A stretch of 39,507 bases of DNA from positions 1 to 39,507 of the IMG/VR virus record IMGVR_UViG_3300026531_000005. One strand, given 5' to 3'. Source of the stretch: a virus. A model generated the notes under the pieces. That model ran no database searches, was not told the origin of the DNA, and saw nothing but the letters and a program-made list of their open reading frames with translations. A program made the position numbers and the translations under genes. Positions 1 to 8,865 of the stretch are shown piece by piece; positions within the stretch are counted from its first letter, which is position 1, and the number at the start of each line of letters is the position of its first letter.

Positions 1-654
1 CAGGGCCCGCGCATTTGCAGTGTCGGCGTCAGTTCCGGTAAAACGACGGAACATATCGCGCAGATCCGGCACCCGGAATTGCGTGGCCGAGAAGTCCGAG
101 AACCAATGCGCGCCGCGGTTCGCCTGCCAAATGGCCTCGGTCTTGACCAGGCCCTGCTCCTGGGCGTAGCCCCAGAGGCGGGCGTAGTCCGCTTTCGACA
201 GCAAACCGCCGATCGCGTCGACCTCACTGACCAAGGGGGTGGCTGTATGTCCATCCAGCGGTCGACCGCAAAGCGACGATCGGTAGCCGTTGAAATAGGC
301 ACTCGTCGACCAACGCCACACCTCTTCGCACTCAGTGACGATGATGGGGCCGACGTCCTGCGTGGGCAGTGCAGTAATGGAGAAGATAGGCGGCCGATTC
401 CCCACGGCCGTGGTGATCAGCTTCTGGATCGCCTTGAGCAGCAAGGTGTTGTCGTTGCGATTCAACGTCTGGCCGCCCCCCAGGATGACGGACACAAGTT
501 CTTCCTGCATACCGTTGAAGGCATAGGCGGGCCACTGCGTTGCGGGCTTGTTCGTAGCGGGGTTGCCGTCGGTCGCCCACCCGGGCGTGCCGGTCGCAGG
601 TGCCGTATCGGCCTGCTCCTTGGTAACGGTGTATGGTGCAATCAGAAGGTCCAT
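1..654 (-). CDS. Tail fibre / tail-collar protein, N-terminal part (runs off left edge)
   Basis: An open frame of 218 codons begins with ATG at 654 and has no stop before the window edge, so the C-terminus is missing. It starts MDLLIAPYTVTKEQADTAPA. A segment near residues 165-205 (GLVKTEAIWQANRG, then FRVPDLRDMFRRFTG) is typical of the region just before the phage tail-collar domain, in which FRVPDLRxxFxRG-like motifs are common. Collar-type fibres project from the baseplate and carry receptor-binding tips. The gene abuts the stop of the DUF2313 baseplate gene with no gap, which is the usual fibre position in Mu-like tail modules. The receptor-binding part lies outside the window. Confidence 0.8.
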   Translation of the reverse strand, partial: MDLLIAPYTVTKEQADTAPATGTPGWATDGNPATNKPATQWPAYAFNGMQEELVSVILGGGQTLNRNDNTLLLKAIQKLITTAVGNRPPIFSITALPTQDVGPIIVTECEEVWRWSTSAYFNGYRSSLCGRPLDGHTATPLVSEVDAIGGLLSKADYARLWGYAQEQGLVKTEAIWQANRGAHWFSDFSATQFRVPDLRDMFRRFTGTDADTANARAL

Positions 655-1251
655 TCAGGTCTGCTCCGAATACGAGAAATTGAGCAATGTGTGCGCAGGC
701 TTCGAAGCCAGCAGCTCACATTGCAGGACGTTGTTATTCCAGTAGGCGAAAGGGCCGCCAAACGAATCGCCGAAGTGAAGCCGGTTGACGGTAAAAGTAG
801 GCGCATTCACCTGCCAGGCATGCGCCCAGTCTTCCCCACCAAAAGGCGTGCCGAAGCGCTTTCCGAATCGGGATGGCATAAATTGCCTCACGACGACGTC
901 ATAGCCCAGACGGTTCGCCAACGCAGTGAAATACGGTATCGACTGCCCGCCCGTAGCCGTAAGCCTCGCGACAACCTGCGCCCGGCGCGCCTGGATCGTC
1001 GGCGCCGGCCCGGCACATGGGTCCGGCAAGCCCAGAGTCAATTCCCACTCTGGAAGGAGTTCGTAGGTCGAGCCAGGAAAGGCATCAACCAGAAGTTGAT
1101 TTGCGCGAGCCGTATTGACCTCGTAAACCGTTACCAGGCCAAGCAAAGCGCGACTCTGAACGCTGCTTGCATCCCGCGACCAAACCCGCCCCCGCGGCAG
1201 GAGGCTCATGAACGCCTGGAGGAAGTCACCAGCTCGTAGTTTCAAGCCCAT
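655..1251 (-). CDS. Baseplate protein, DUF2313/YmfQ family (Mu gp48-like)
   Basis: This 198-residue protein starts MGLKLRAGDFLQAFMSLLPRG. The N-terminal 'LLPRGxxW' stretch and the later 'AGPAPTIQARRAQVVARL' and 'GYDVVVRQF' segments are the usual features of the DUF2313/YmfQ family, which connects the baseplate wedge to the tail fibres in Mu-like contractile tails. The start has a purine-rich GGGGTGAGGG immediately upstream. It follows the baseplate J gene by 9 bases and its TGA touches the ATG of the tail-fibre gene, so the three are translated together. Function is assigned from family and position. Confidence 0.87.
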   Translation of the reverse strand: MGLKLRAGDFLQAFMSLLPRGRVWSRDASSVQSRALLGLVTVYEVNTARANQLLVDAFPGSTYELLPEWELTLGLPDPCAGPAPTIQARRAQVVARLTATGGQSIPYFTALANRLGYDVVVRQFMPSRFGKRFGTPFGGEDWAHAWQVNAPTFTVNRLHFGDSFGGPFAYWNNNVLQCELLASKPAHTLLNFSYSEQT

Positions 1252-1260
1252 CCCTCACCC

Positions 1261-2424
1261 CTATAGGTACGTGACGCCACCAAGCGTTGGCAGCTGTCCA
1301 ATAACGTTCGTGACGTTGCCGGGGTATACGGTCACAACGCCATTTACTGTGCCGGCGACCTCGACCAGAAGCCACCCCGAAGCGCCCGAGACGCTGTTAA
1401 TCGCGCCCTCGATGTCATTGCGGTTGATCGTCCCGCCGCGGGCATCTCCAGTTCGAAACAGCACATCTGCCAGCGCGGCCGAAATCGCGCTTCGCGTCGC
1501 CGCACCGGCGCCAGAAAGTCCAGACAACTTGAAATGCAAGCTGTTATCCACTGGCGCGCACACGAAGACCAGAGCGGTAACGGGCTGCAGCGCGATCAGC
1601 GCATCAGCCAACACCAACTGGTCGCCCGTTGCGACAGCGGCACGCGGCAAGCCGTCAGGCCCCTGATCATGCTGCGACACGCCGTCGTTCCCCTGGGGAA
1701 ATCCACCGTGCGGAGCCTGTGCCGTATCCATCATGAACCGCACGACCACCGTCCCCGCCCCCATGCCGTTGGGCGAGCACCAGGCACGGCTTACCCCCGG
1801 AACGGCCAGCGCCCAGCGGACGTAGTCATCCGCGTTGCCACCGTGCGGCGTCTCCTGATAGGCGGCAATGACACGCTCGCTGTATGCGTCCGGGGACTCC
1901 ACATCGGCGCCGGTAGCGATCGCGCCCACGACTGTGCCAGTGGATTGCAGGCCCGTGATGGTCGATGAAAGGGTCACAGGCGTGCCGGCCGGACAATTCC
2001 CTGCCGCTCCAGCCGCCGTAGCACGAAGGACGACAACCGCCTTTCCGTCCAGGCCGACCGCTTGAGTCGCATCGACCGTGTAGGCCGTTCCATCCGCCCG
2101 CTTGATTTCGACCCCGGCGCTGATGACCACCCCGGCCGTCCCAGTGAACTGGGCGGAAATCACGGCCGCCACGGCGTCCTTTCGGAATACATTCTTCATC
2201 GCCCCCCAGCCCGCCAGGTATTCGTCCGTCGCGGTCCAGGGGACTGCTTGCTTTGAGATCCAGTCGATATAGCCGAAGTGCAGGTGCGCAAGGCCGGCCT
2301 GAGCGACGCCCAGCACGCGCAGGACAGCTTTGCGCAGGAGCGCATTCGCTCCATCCAGGGTCGCGTTGATATCCGCCAGAACCTGATTTCTCAGCTCTGA
2401 CAACGTTGGACGAGAAAATGGCAT
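1261..2424 (-). CDS. Baseplate J-like wedge protein (Mu gp47-like)
   Basis: 387 residues from the chosen ATG at 2424 (MPFSRPTLSELRNQVLADI). A longer frame exists upstream, but it overlaps the preceding gene out of phase and has no family similarity. Baseplate J features are visible: an N-terminal 'FTGTAGVVISAGVEIKRADG' beta region, then 'ADVESPDAYSERVIAAYQ', 'PHGGNADDYVRWALAVPGVSRAW' (split here only for description) and 'GAGTVVVRFM'. The protein builds the baseplate wedges that trigger sheath contraction. Its start lies one base after the TGA of the gp46-like gene, matching the gp46-gp47-gp48 order of phage Mu. Confidence 0.92.
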   Translation of the reverse strand: MPFSRPTLSELRNQVLADINATLDGANALLRKAVLRVLGVAQAGLAHLHFGYIDWISKQAVPWTATDEYLAGWGAMKNVFRKDAVAAVISAQFTGTAGVVISAGVEIKRADGTAYTVDATQAVGLDGKAVVVLRATAAGAAGNCPAGTPVTLSSTITGLQSTGTVVGAIATGADVESPDAYSERVIAAYQETPHGGNADDYVRWALAVPGVSRAWCSPNGMGAGTVVVRFMMDTAQAPHGGFPQGNDGVSQHDQGPDGLPRAAVATGDQLVLADALIALQPVTALVFVCAPVDNSLHFKLSGLSGAGAATRSAISAALADVLFRTGDARGGTINRNDIEGAINSVSGASGWLLVEVAGTVNGVVTVYPGNVTNVIGQLPTLGGVTYL

Positions 2425-2425
2425 A

Positions 2426-2878
2426 TCAGTTGATTCCGTTCCAGGCCCAAAGGTATTTCCCCGTGTGCAGGGAATCACCGCCAGGCGAATAGGCAATGAT
2501 CTGGGCGCCGAGAAAGGACTCTCGGACCCACTCCACGCTGATGTCGAAGCGCGCCACAACCCCGTCGTCGATCAGCCACTTCAGCGCCTCGGCCAGATAG
2601 TCGTAGGCACGGTTCAGCGTCGTCTGGGTCTGCTTCTCTCGCTGCAGGAGCCAGAGCTTGCTACCCAGAGGCGCGTCAGGGTCGAACTGGTCGCCCCACC
2701 AGCCACGAGGATCGCCGGTTCCATCCGGGATGACGTCGTCGGGGGCTGCCATTGCGTCAGTGAAGACGCTTACCAGCATGGCCGTCGCAAGGTCCGCGCC
2801 GGTGACCAACGCGCCTTCAGACAGCAGCCAATCGCCATGAGCAACGCCTGCATCCCAAACTGTGCGGATATCGCTCAT
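2426..2878 (-). CDS. Baseplate protein, Mu gp46-like (gp25/W position)
   Basis: 150 residues, MSDIRTVWDAGVAHGDWLLS at the start. The first third, 'LVTGADLATAMLVSVFTDA', followed by 'RGWWGDQFDPDAPLGSKLWLL' and a helix 'TLNRAYDYLAEALKWLIDDG', is the characteristic order of the Mu gp46 family. The family is thought to play the part of gp25/W at the wedge-sheath contact. It overlaps the spike gene by the four bases ATGA and precedes baseplate J by one base. I see no unusual features. Confidence 0.88.
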   Translation of the reverse strand: MSDIRTVWDAGVAHGDWLLSEGALVTGADLATAMLVSVFTDAMAAPDDVIPDGTGDPRGWWGDQFDPDAPLGSKLWLLQREKQTQTTLNRAYDYLAEALKWLIDDGVVARFDISVEWVRESFLGAQIIAYSPGGDSLHTGKYLWAWNGIN

Positions 2879-3489
2879 TGAGGCTCCCCGGGCTTTTCCG
2901 ATGTCACAGTCGCACTGCCACTCTGGACGTTCTTCACAGGGTGGTGGTGGTCGTTGTACACATCGCGCATGCCCTTCATGGTCCGATCGTTGGTCTCGAA
3001 GTTGTCTTGCATGTCGCCCAACGACTTGACCATAGGTGCCCGCAGCTCGATCCCGCCAGGCGCAACGATGGTCAGCTTCCCGCTCAGGTTCCAGGTCACA
3101 TCTTTCGCGTTGTTCACGACAACGTCCTGGCCGCCGGCATCAACCACGATCCCACCCTCAGCGGTCAGGTAGACATACTTTCCATCTGCGCTGTACAGCT
3201 TCGTTTCACCAGCCAGCAGACCGCGCGGCCGACTCCCTTGATGGTTGACGCCGACCACCATGGTGGACGATCGGTCGCCCGAGACCGCTGCCAGAGCAGC
3301 GTCAGATCCCACCGGAGGATTCGACGTAAGGCCGAATTCCTGCGGACGCACCCGCCTGTCCGCCATTTCCAACCCGCTGGCCCTCACCTGCATCAACTGC
3401 ACCGGCCCGCTGTCATCCACGGCCGTGACGACACCGCGCCCGACCATCATCTGAAGCCGGCGCCACAGCCGTTCGATTGCTTGTTCCAT
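2875..3489 (-). CDS. Baseplate assembly protein / central spike, Mu gp45-like
   Basis: 204 residues beginning MEQAIERLWRRLQMMVGRGV. The N-terminal OB-like part (residues 15-100) is followed by short beta repeats with 'KYVYLTAEGGIVVDAGG' and 'WNLSGKLTIVAPGGIEL', as expected for a trimeric beta-helical spike. Near the tip are three histidines (H181-H183, DHHHPV); P2 gpV and Mu gp45-type spikes use an HxH motif at the apex to bind a metal ion, so these are the likely ligands. The protein punctures the outer membrane. It overlaps the gp46 gene by ATGA and follows the hub gene by one base. Confidence 0.9.
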   Translation of the reverse strand: MEQAIERLWRRLQMMVGRGVVTAVDDSGPVQLMQVRASGLEMADRRVRPQEFGLTSNPPVGSDAALAAVSGDRSSTMVVGVNHQGSRPRGLLAGETKLYSADGKYVYLTAEGGIVVDAGGQDVVVNNAKDVTWNLSGKLTIVAPGGIELRAPMVKSLGDMQDNFETNDRTMKGMRDVYNDHHHPVKNVQSGSATVTSEKPGEPQ

Positions 3490-3490
3490 A

Positions 3491-4609
3491 TCACCCCACC
3501 ACTTGATCCGGTGCGAATTGAGCCCAGATGAAGGGCTGCTGATAGAAGGCCTGCGGCGGCATCAGCAGAACGTCGCAGGTTGTACCTGCGCGTCCGCGGT
3601 TGTAGGTCGTCTCGGCGATCAACCACGATACGGGAGCGGCCTCGGACCCCAGCTTCAAGGACGGAATCGCAAGGGAAGCCATCGTGTTGGGCGTGTACAG
3701 CGTGCCCGACGAGTCCCGCCAGTTGTCGGTGTTCAGCCGGACAAAAAATGACCGTCCCTGCCGCCGAGACATTTCCCACTTCGCCCTGTCTTCAGCCACC
3801 ATGCTTCCGCCCAGAAGGTTTTCCGACAGCACAACCCGCGGCCGATATCGAGGCACGCTTTCATCCACCAGATGCGCGATCTGATTCGGAGCGCCACCTA
3901 CATCGCTGAACTGATCCAGCCCCTGATATATCGCGTAGTAGTCGCTGAACTTCTGATCCATCGAGTACGACGCGACGGCCGAACCGATATTCACGCCCTC
4001 CTGGAAGCCACTAGCCGCGGCCTGTAGCCCGATGCCTGACAGCAGAAGATCGCCCGACGGTGTGTCGTACAGCAGGAGACCGCGGTATCGGCAAACCCGC
4101 TCCAGGATGTCATACGTGCTCTCGCCCGCGATGATCACCACCTGCTCGATGGGCGCGCCTTGGTTCGTACCTTCAGCCAGGCTCGCCTTGATCCCGAACG
4201 GTGCGCAAAGCGTCTGAGCGATATACAGCGCGCTGGCATTGGTGAGCTGGAACCCGTCGAATACCGCAGCGCAATCCACGATGTCCTGGCACTTGCTGCG
4301 GCCCACCAGCGTGACCGAATGTGCGCCGTCGGTGAACGAAGGCACGAAGCGATCGACCCAGCCGGTGGAGACGCGATCGCCTCCGAGGAACACTTCGCAG
4401 TAATCCCCGGGCTGTACCTGCATATCCGGTCGCGTCGCGATGGGATAGCGGTCAGTCATCTTCACCAGGAAATCAGAGGGGCATCGCTCGATTCCCCTCG
4501 TGAACCGCACCTCCTGCCACCCCCCAAGAACGCGCGTATTGGACAGCTCATAGCCCCGTCCGACACGGGTCGAAGTGGACACACGCAGCGTCAGATCATC
4601 ACCATTCAT
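3491..4609 (-). CDS. Baseplate hub protein, Mu gp44 (P) / gpD-like
   Basis: 372 residues starting MNGDDLTLRVSTSTRVGRGY. The order of segments, 'RGIERCPSDFLVKMTDRYP', 'VQPGDYCEVFLGGDRVSTGWVD', 'LVGRSKCQDIVDCAA' and 'GESTYDILERVCRYRGLLLYD', is that of the Mu gp44/tail-protein P hub family, the counterpart of P2 gpD and T4 gp27. The hub trimer joins the tail tube to the spike encoded next door. Its ATG overlaps the end of the circularisation-protein gene by four bases. Confidence 0.9.
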   Translation of the reverse strand: MNGDDLTLRVSTSTRVGRGYELSNTRVLGGWQEVRFTRGIERCPSDFLVKMTDRYPIATRPDMQVQPGDYCEVFLGGDRVSTGWVDRFVPSFTDGAHSVTLVGRSKCQDIVDCAAVFDGFQLTNASALYIAQTLCAPFGIKASLAEGTNQGAPIEQVVIIAGESTYDILERVCRYRGLLLYDTPSGDLLLSGIGLQAAASGFQEGVNIGSAVASYSMDQKFSDYYAIYQGLDQFSDVGGAPNQIAHLVDESVPRYRPRVVLSENLLGGSMVAEDRAKWEMSRRQGRSFFVRLNTDNWRDSSGTLYTPNTMASLAIPSLKLGSEAAPVSWLIAETTYNRGRAGTTCDVLLMPPQAFYQQPFIWAQFAPDQVVG

Positions 4610-6030
4610 TTCGACAGTGCCTCAAACTGGGGCGGCATAAACGCCGGGTGGATAGGATTGACCTGGCGCACAAGTTCTCCGGCTCTCGCCGGATCCCGGT
4701 AGATTCGATTTGCCAGCGCCAGCGCAGGCTGGGAGGCGTTGAAGGAAAACGCCCCCATCTGTGCCAGATTGCCCCCCCTTGCCTGAAGGTCGGAAACGAC
4801 GGCCTTCCTGAGCTGACGCAATGCGTCATAGCTGGCGTCGTCACCACTATCGCCAGCAATCAGGATCTCGGAATCCAAAATTCCGACAACGTCCGTCTGC
4901 ACCCTCGCGGCATCCTCTTGCGAGAACGGCTGATAGTCCGCCGCCGCCTGGGCCAATGCTGCGATTGCCACGCGTCGAAGATGGGCAGAACATGCGACGT
5001 TGGCCGTTGCAATGGCCTGCCCGATAGGCGACTCGGTAGATTCGCCGGCGGGTTGGAACACGGCCAGGCGGCCAAGCATCGCCATGCCATCCGCCGGGTC
5101 AACGGCCGTCGCGGCAACAGACTGCACAAATGCATTCGCAGCATCGCCATATGCCGACGTATCGACGATATTCGCGGCCGCCTGTTGCAACTTGACGCCT
5201 GCAGCAACCACGGCCGCACTGGCGGCCACATTGGCGGTTAGCAGATCGGCCGCCGACGCGCTGCCGGAAGCCTTCCGATTGGAGGTCAGGAAGCCCGAAT
5301 TTCCGCCGCCAAAGAGGCGACCGAAATTGCCGCGCAGGCTCGACACTGCATTGAATACGCGTCGGACGCCGTTGACAATTCCAACCGTCATCTGGTAGTA
5401 GCGCACCGCGGTGTTGACGACCTGGCGAACCACTGCAACGCCCTGCCTGATCGCCGCAGCGACCTTGCGCGCCATGTCCAGCAGGCTACCCTTTCGAACG
5501 GCATCCGCAGCCTTGTTCACCTGGTCGCCCGTCGATTCACCGGCTTGCGGATACTTCCGTTCGCCGCTGACGATCAGCGACATCGTGAACTCGAATACGC
5601 GCCCCAGATCCTTCCGCTCCTCCAGCTCCAGATCCAGACACACAACGTTCGCGACAGTCCCCAGAGTCGGATGAACCAGCGTCTTCGGCCCGGCGGTCTC
5701 GCAGACCGTCAAAAAGGCTGCACGCTGGCCGACTACGCCGCCTCCCCCATAGATGGCGCTGTCCTCGATGAGGAACCCGTGGATCCGGAACTGCCTGGGA
5801 AGCTTCCCCTGATCCTCTGCCCATACCTCATCCCGATATGGATACACATGGACAGCCTGACGGCGACCAGCGTGCAGGCGCGCCCCGTTCACACCGAACG
5901 GAACGCCCCCATAGGAAGCTTGCTGCAGCGAAGCCTCCCAGCTGCCGGCGCCAGGCCCCAGCAGGTCGCCAACGGCGTTCGCAACGCCGCCAATGCTGCC
6001 TGCGACCTGTACGACGTCCGAGATTTTCAT
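4606..6030 (-). CDS. DNA circularisation protein N-like (Mu gp43)
   Basis: 474 residues. The N-terminal ~110 residues contain 'SWEASLQQASYGGVPFGVNG', 'GRRQAVHVYPYRDEVWAEDQ' and 'FRIHGFLIEDSAIYGGG', which mark the DNA_circ_N domain found in Mu gp43 and homologues. The remainder is alanine-rich and probably helical, with little to identify it. The family name comes from an old proposal of a role in Mu DNA; in contractile tails its position between tape measure and hub fits a baseplate/hub role. It overlaps both neighbours by ATGA. Confidence 0.87.
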   Translation of the reverse strand: MKISDVVQVAGSIGGVANAVGDLLGPGAGSWEASLQQASYGGVPFGVNGARLHAGRRQAVHVYPYRDEVWAEDQGKLPRQFRIHGFLIEDSAIYGGGGVVGQRAAFLTVCETAGPKTLVHPTLGTVANVVCLDLELEERKDLGRVFEFTMSLIVSGERKYPQAGESTGDQVNKAADAVRKGSLLDMARKVAAAIRQGVAVVRQVVNTAVRYYQMTVGIVNGVRRVFNAVSSLRGNFGRLFGGGNSGFLTSNRKASGSASAADLLTANVAASAAVVAAGVKLQQAAANIVDTSAYGDAANAFVQSVAATAVDPADGMAMLGRLAVFQPAGESTESPIGQAIATANVACSAHLRRVAIAALAQAAADYQPFSQEDAARVQTDVVGILDSEILIAGDSGDDASYDALRQLRKAVVSDLQARGGNLAQMGAFSFNASQPALALANRIYRDPARAGELVRQVNPIHPAFMPPQFEALSK

Positions 6031-8012
6031 GGCATAGCCCCCAGGCCCATTGAATAGTTCACGCGCGCTGACATGCCCGCGCCATCACCACTGTTTGTGT
6101 CGACGCGTGTACCCGGTGGCGCCGATACGTTGACCTGCAAAGTCAGCTTCTGCAGAGAAGCATCCAGCGCATCCTTGAGGCCATCGAAGCCCGGACCGTT
6201 GCCCATGCCCGGCGCTCCGGCAGCCGCGCCCAGTGCGGGATTGGCCGCTTGGGTAGATCCTGCGGCGCCGCCGCCCATGGCCCCAAGAATCCGGTCTGCC
6301 ATGATTCCGCGCTTGTACTTTTCCCCTTCCACGTCAGCAGGACGCTCGTGGTATTGGGACACGATGGCCGCAGCCCTGTTGGCGCTGGTCGCACGCGCCA
6401 ACAGGTCGCCAGCTACCCGCTGCTGGCCCGGACCGTTGCGCAGCTCCCAGTCGAAGAACTTCAGCTGGTCTTCCAGTGTCGAGTCGCGGATATCGCGCTT
6501 GAATACTCGCTTGAAATCTTCCTGACGGTCCGGGTGCCACTGACCGATCCCGTAGGCCTTGCCGCCATCCCCGACGCTGTAGGGATTGCCGCCGGACTCC
6601 TGAAGAATGTTCGCGGCGATACCGGCGGCCTGCTCTTTGCTCCATCCCATGCCCATGAACTTTTGAGCGATATCCAGGATCTTCGGATCGTTCGTTCCAC
6701 CGGGCGCATACTCCCCGGGGGTCAGATAGCTCTTGCCCTGCGCTCGCCCTGCGCTTGCCAGCGTAGCGTCTTCACCCGCGTTCAGGTCCTTGCTGTAGAA
6801 CAATGCGCCAGCGCCGACTGCATACGGGTTCAGGATCCGGGCGTACCAGGGCGCACCAGCCGCCGCTGCACCAGCCCCGGCCGCACCCGCTGCACCGGCA
6901 GCCGCCGTCGCCTGGAGGGCGGTGGCGGCCGCCTTGGCGGCCGTCAGGCTTGCCACCAAGGCCGCCAGGGAAACACCCCATTCGGCCATAGTCGCCGCGA
7001 ACTTGATTGCCACAATACCCGCCAAGACATTGCCCCACCCGCCAAAGGTGTCGGCGATCTTGTTCACGCGGTCGTACCACGCCCCCCAGTCGATACTGGT
7101 GATCCACGAGGTCAGCTTCCCGACCGCCTCGGCCAGTCGGTCCGCGATGTTCACGCGGTTCTCATCCAGCCATGAGGTCAGCTTCTCGATCATTGGCGTC
7201 AGGACTGGAATGAGCTTGTCGCCAATCGTGTTGGCAAGGGCGCCCGTGCTGGCCTTCAAACCGTTGATCTTGTCCTGGAAGGCCGAGGCGCGCTCGATCG
7301 CTTCCTCTCCGAAGATGTAACCCCTCTTTCCGGCCTCGGCCCGATCAGCGTCGAACGTTCCCCGCTGGATCATGGGCAACAACGACCCCATACCCAGTGC
7401 ATCCGCAGCGGTACGTTGACCAGCGGGGTTCTTGATCTTCCCCAGGGCGGTCATGATGTCGCGCTGGGTGCGCTCGTAGTCAATCTGGCCGTCCTTCCCC
7501 CGGGATATCCTCACGCCCAGCCGCGACAACAGCATCATGGCTTGAGGATTGGCCCCAAACGCGGCCTCTCGAATAGTGTTTTGCGACGACAGCATGCTCT
7601 GGTCGAACTGCTCGGCGGTCACACCGGCACGCTTGGCGGCGTAGTGCCAAGCCTGCAGGCCCCGCGTCGACATGCCCACCTGGCGCGAGGTTCTCTGCAG
7701 GCTCGATCCCAAGTCGCCCCATCGTTGTGCTAACGCTCCCACGCCGGCCGCGCCCGCCAGGCCGACAAGCGCCGACATGCCGGGGATGATCGAGGAAATG
7801 CGATCAGCGGCAGCTCGCGCGCCCTGCGAAATCGAATTCAGGCCTGACGTGATCTTTCCAAGCGCGGTAGCGCCAGTCTTGCCGATACTCGTTAGGCGCC
7901 CCGACATCCGGGCAGCTCTATCCCCGATACGCGAGAATGAGTCCCCGACCTTGTTGCTCACCTTCGACGCGTTATCTATCGCCGAGATTCGGAATGCCAG
8001 TTCATTGGCCAT
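6027..8012 (-). CDS. Tail tape-measure protein with C-terminal tail-lysozyme domain
   Basis: 661 residues from ATG at 8012 (MANELAFRISAIDNASKVSN), chosen because TGGAGG lies 7 bases upstream; a frame reaching 8060 lacks this. The first ~300 residues are helical tape-measure sequence. An alanine/glycine-rich hydrophobic stretch (about residues 350-390) may cross or insert in a membrane. From about residue 443 a lysozyme-like domain appears: 'GIAANILQESGGNPYSVGDG' with probable catalytic Glu472, then 'AYGIGQWHPDRQEDF', as in phage tail lysozymes that cut peptidoglycan during injection. The length sets tail length. The first bases overlap the frameshift extension of the gp41-like gene. Confidence 0.92.
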   Translation of the reverse strand: MANELAFRISAIDNASKVSNKVGDSFSRIGDRAARMSGRLTSIGKTGATALGKITSGLNSISQGARAAADRISSIIPGMSALVGLAGAAGVGALAQRWGDLGSSLQRTSRQVGMSTRGLQAWHYAAKRAGVTAEQFDQSMLSSQNTIREAAFGANPQAMMLLSRLGVRISRGKDGQIDYERTQRDIMTALGKIKNPAGQRTAADALGMGSLLPMIQRGTFDADRAEAGKRGYIFGEEAIERASAFQDKINGLKASTGALANTIGDKLIPVLTPMIEKLTSWLDENRVNIADRLAEAVGKLTSWITSIDWGAWYDRVNKIADTFGGWGNVLAGIVAIKFAATMAEWGVSLAALVASLTAAKAAATALQATAAAGAAGAAGAGAAAAGAPWYARILNPYAVGAGALFYSKDLNAGEDATLASAGRAQGKSYLTPGEYAPGGTNDPKILDIAQKFMGMGWSKEQAAGIAANILQESGGNPYSVGDGGKAYGIGQWHPDRQEDFKRVFKRDIRDSTLEDQLKFFDWELRNGPGQQRVAGDLLARATSANRAAAIVSQYHERPADVEGEKYKRGIMADRILGAMGGGAAGSTQAANPALGAAAGAPGMGNGPGFDGLKDALDASLQKLTLQVNVSAPPGTRVDTNSGDGAGMSARVNYSMGLGAMP

Positions 8013-8150
8013 GTTGTGCCTCCAAGCGCTCTGCCATGTCGTGCCACCACCGCAGTTCACTCAGCCGTAGCCCCAGGACGTCACGCGGCGGCCAGGCGTA
8101 AAACTTCGCCGTAGCCGCCGCCATAAGGCCCCAATCAGGCACTGGCCGGA
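8002..8150 (-). CDS. GpE-like frameshift extension of the tail assembly chaperone
   Basis: This short frame is read only after a -1 slip near the end of the gp41-like gene, or from its own ATG at 8124 (40 residues). It contains FYAWPPRDVLGLRLSELRWW and 'HDMAERLEAQ', the pattern of the small P2 GpE/E-prime family (WPPxxL..L...EL..W...A). In P2, E and the frameshifted E+E' chaperone coat the tape measure during tail assembly. The frame stays open from the slippery site through to TGA at 8002-8004, which overlaps the start of the tape-measure gene by 11 bases. The ORF is too short for ordinary gene callers. Confidence 0.82.
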
Positions 8151-8480
8151 CTACTTTCCCACGCTGGAATCCTCGTCTCCGGCGTCGACCTCGTCTTCGT
8201 CGCCAGCCATGAACGAAGTCAGGTAGTTGGCCGCCGTGGTGAAGTCGCGCGCCCCGATGCGGTTGATCACCGCAATCGGAACCCCCGACACCTTGCCGAT
8301 GAGCTTGCGCAGCGCATCGCCGGCGTCTTTCGAACTGTCCTTGTTGAAAGACAGGACTTCCTCCACGATCGGTTCGCGGAGAACCAACTCGGTGAAGGTT
8401 TCGGCATCGCCCCCCTGGCCCAGGGTGACAGGCTTGCGCAGGGCGATGGTCAGTTCGTCGGGAATCTCTTTCTTCGGCAT
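8151..8480 (-). CDS. Tail assembly chaperone, Mu gp41 / P2 E-like
   Basis: 109 residues starting MPKKEIPDELTIALRKPVTL. The N-terminus ('ITLxxPVxxGG..tELtLREP'-like: 'GDAETFTELVLREPIVEEVL') is typical of Mu gp41/phage tail assembly proteins that sit between tube and tape-measure genes. The acidic tail ends SSVGK directly at a GGGAAAG heptamer and TAG stop, where a -1 ribosomal slip would add the GpE-like domain. The gene starts one base after the stop of the tube gene. Confidence 0.87.
   Translation of the reverse strand: MPKKEIPDELTIALRKPVTLGQGGDAETFTELVLREPIVEEVLSFNKDSSKDAGDALRKLIGKVSGVPIAVINRIGARDFTTAANYLTSFMAGDEDEVDAGDEDSSVGK
8154..8160 (-). promoter_or_regulatory. Slippery heptamer GGGAAAG for programmed -1 frameshift
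   Basis: On the minus strand the last sense codons of the gp41-like gene are GTG GGA AAG followed by TAG. G-GGA-AAG fits the X XXY YYZ rule for simultaneous tRNA slippage, and the same heptamer is used in lambda G/GT. After the slip, translation reads GTA GTC CGG and stays open for 48 codons into the GpE-like domain. The pairing of E and E-prime by -1 frameshift is known from P2 and many other phages; its use here is inferred. Confidence 0.85.
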
Positions 8481-8481
8481 A

Positions 8482-8850
8482 TCAGCTCACAGTCTGTTCG
8501 GAAACGAGGGGACCTTCGAACTTGACATCGAAGGTGGCTTCAGTGGTGTCGACCTCCTGCGCATCGACGCAGGCCATGCTGCGGCCCACCACGGTCTTGC
8601 CGTTGGCGAGCTGCAGCACCACCGTCGCATTGCGCATACGGTTGAAGTCGTAAACCGTCAGACTCCCCGCATCGCGGGCAGTGAAGGAAATCGAGCCAGC
8701 GACCGGCATTTCCTTGACGCCGTGGTATCCGTCCTGGCCCACCAGGCTGGTGCGGGTAACGGTGGAGGGGCTGTACTTCGCCGCCCCTTCCAACATGTAG
8801 GAATTGCCGTCCACCGTGATTTGCGCGGTGCCGGCCAACAGATTCGCCAT
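8482..8850 (-). CDS. Tail tube protein (Mu gp40-like)
   Basis: 122 residues, MANLLAGTAQITVDGNSYML at the start. The repeated pattern 'GTAxItVDGxxy', 'PSTVTRTSLVGQDGYHGVKE' and 'GSISFTARDAGSL' is that of the Mu-type tail tube family; length is normal. Hexameric rings of this protein form the inner tube through which DNA passes. AGGAG lies 7 bases before the ATG. The gene follows the sheath gene but is separated from it by a terminator-like hairpin, and is followed by the chaperone gene after one base. Confidence 0.92.
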   Translation of the reverse strand: MANLLAGTAQITVDGNSYMLEGAAKYSPSTVTRTSLVGQDGYHGVKEMPVAGSISFTARDAGSLTVYDFNRMRNATVVLQLANGKTVVGRSMACVDAQEVDTTEATFDVKFEGPLVSEQTVS

Positions 8851-8865
8851 AATCGGCTCCTATAA

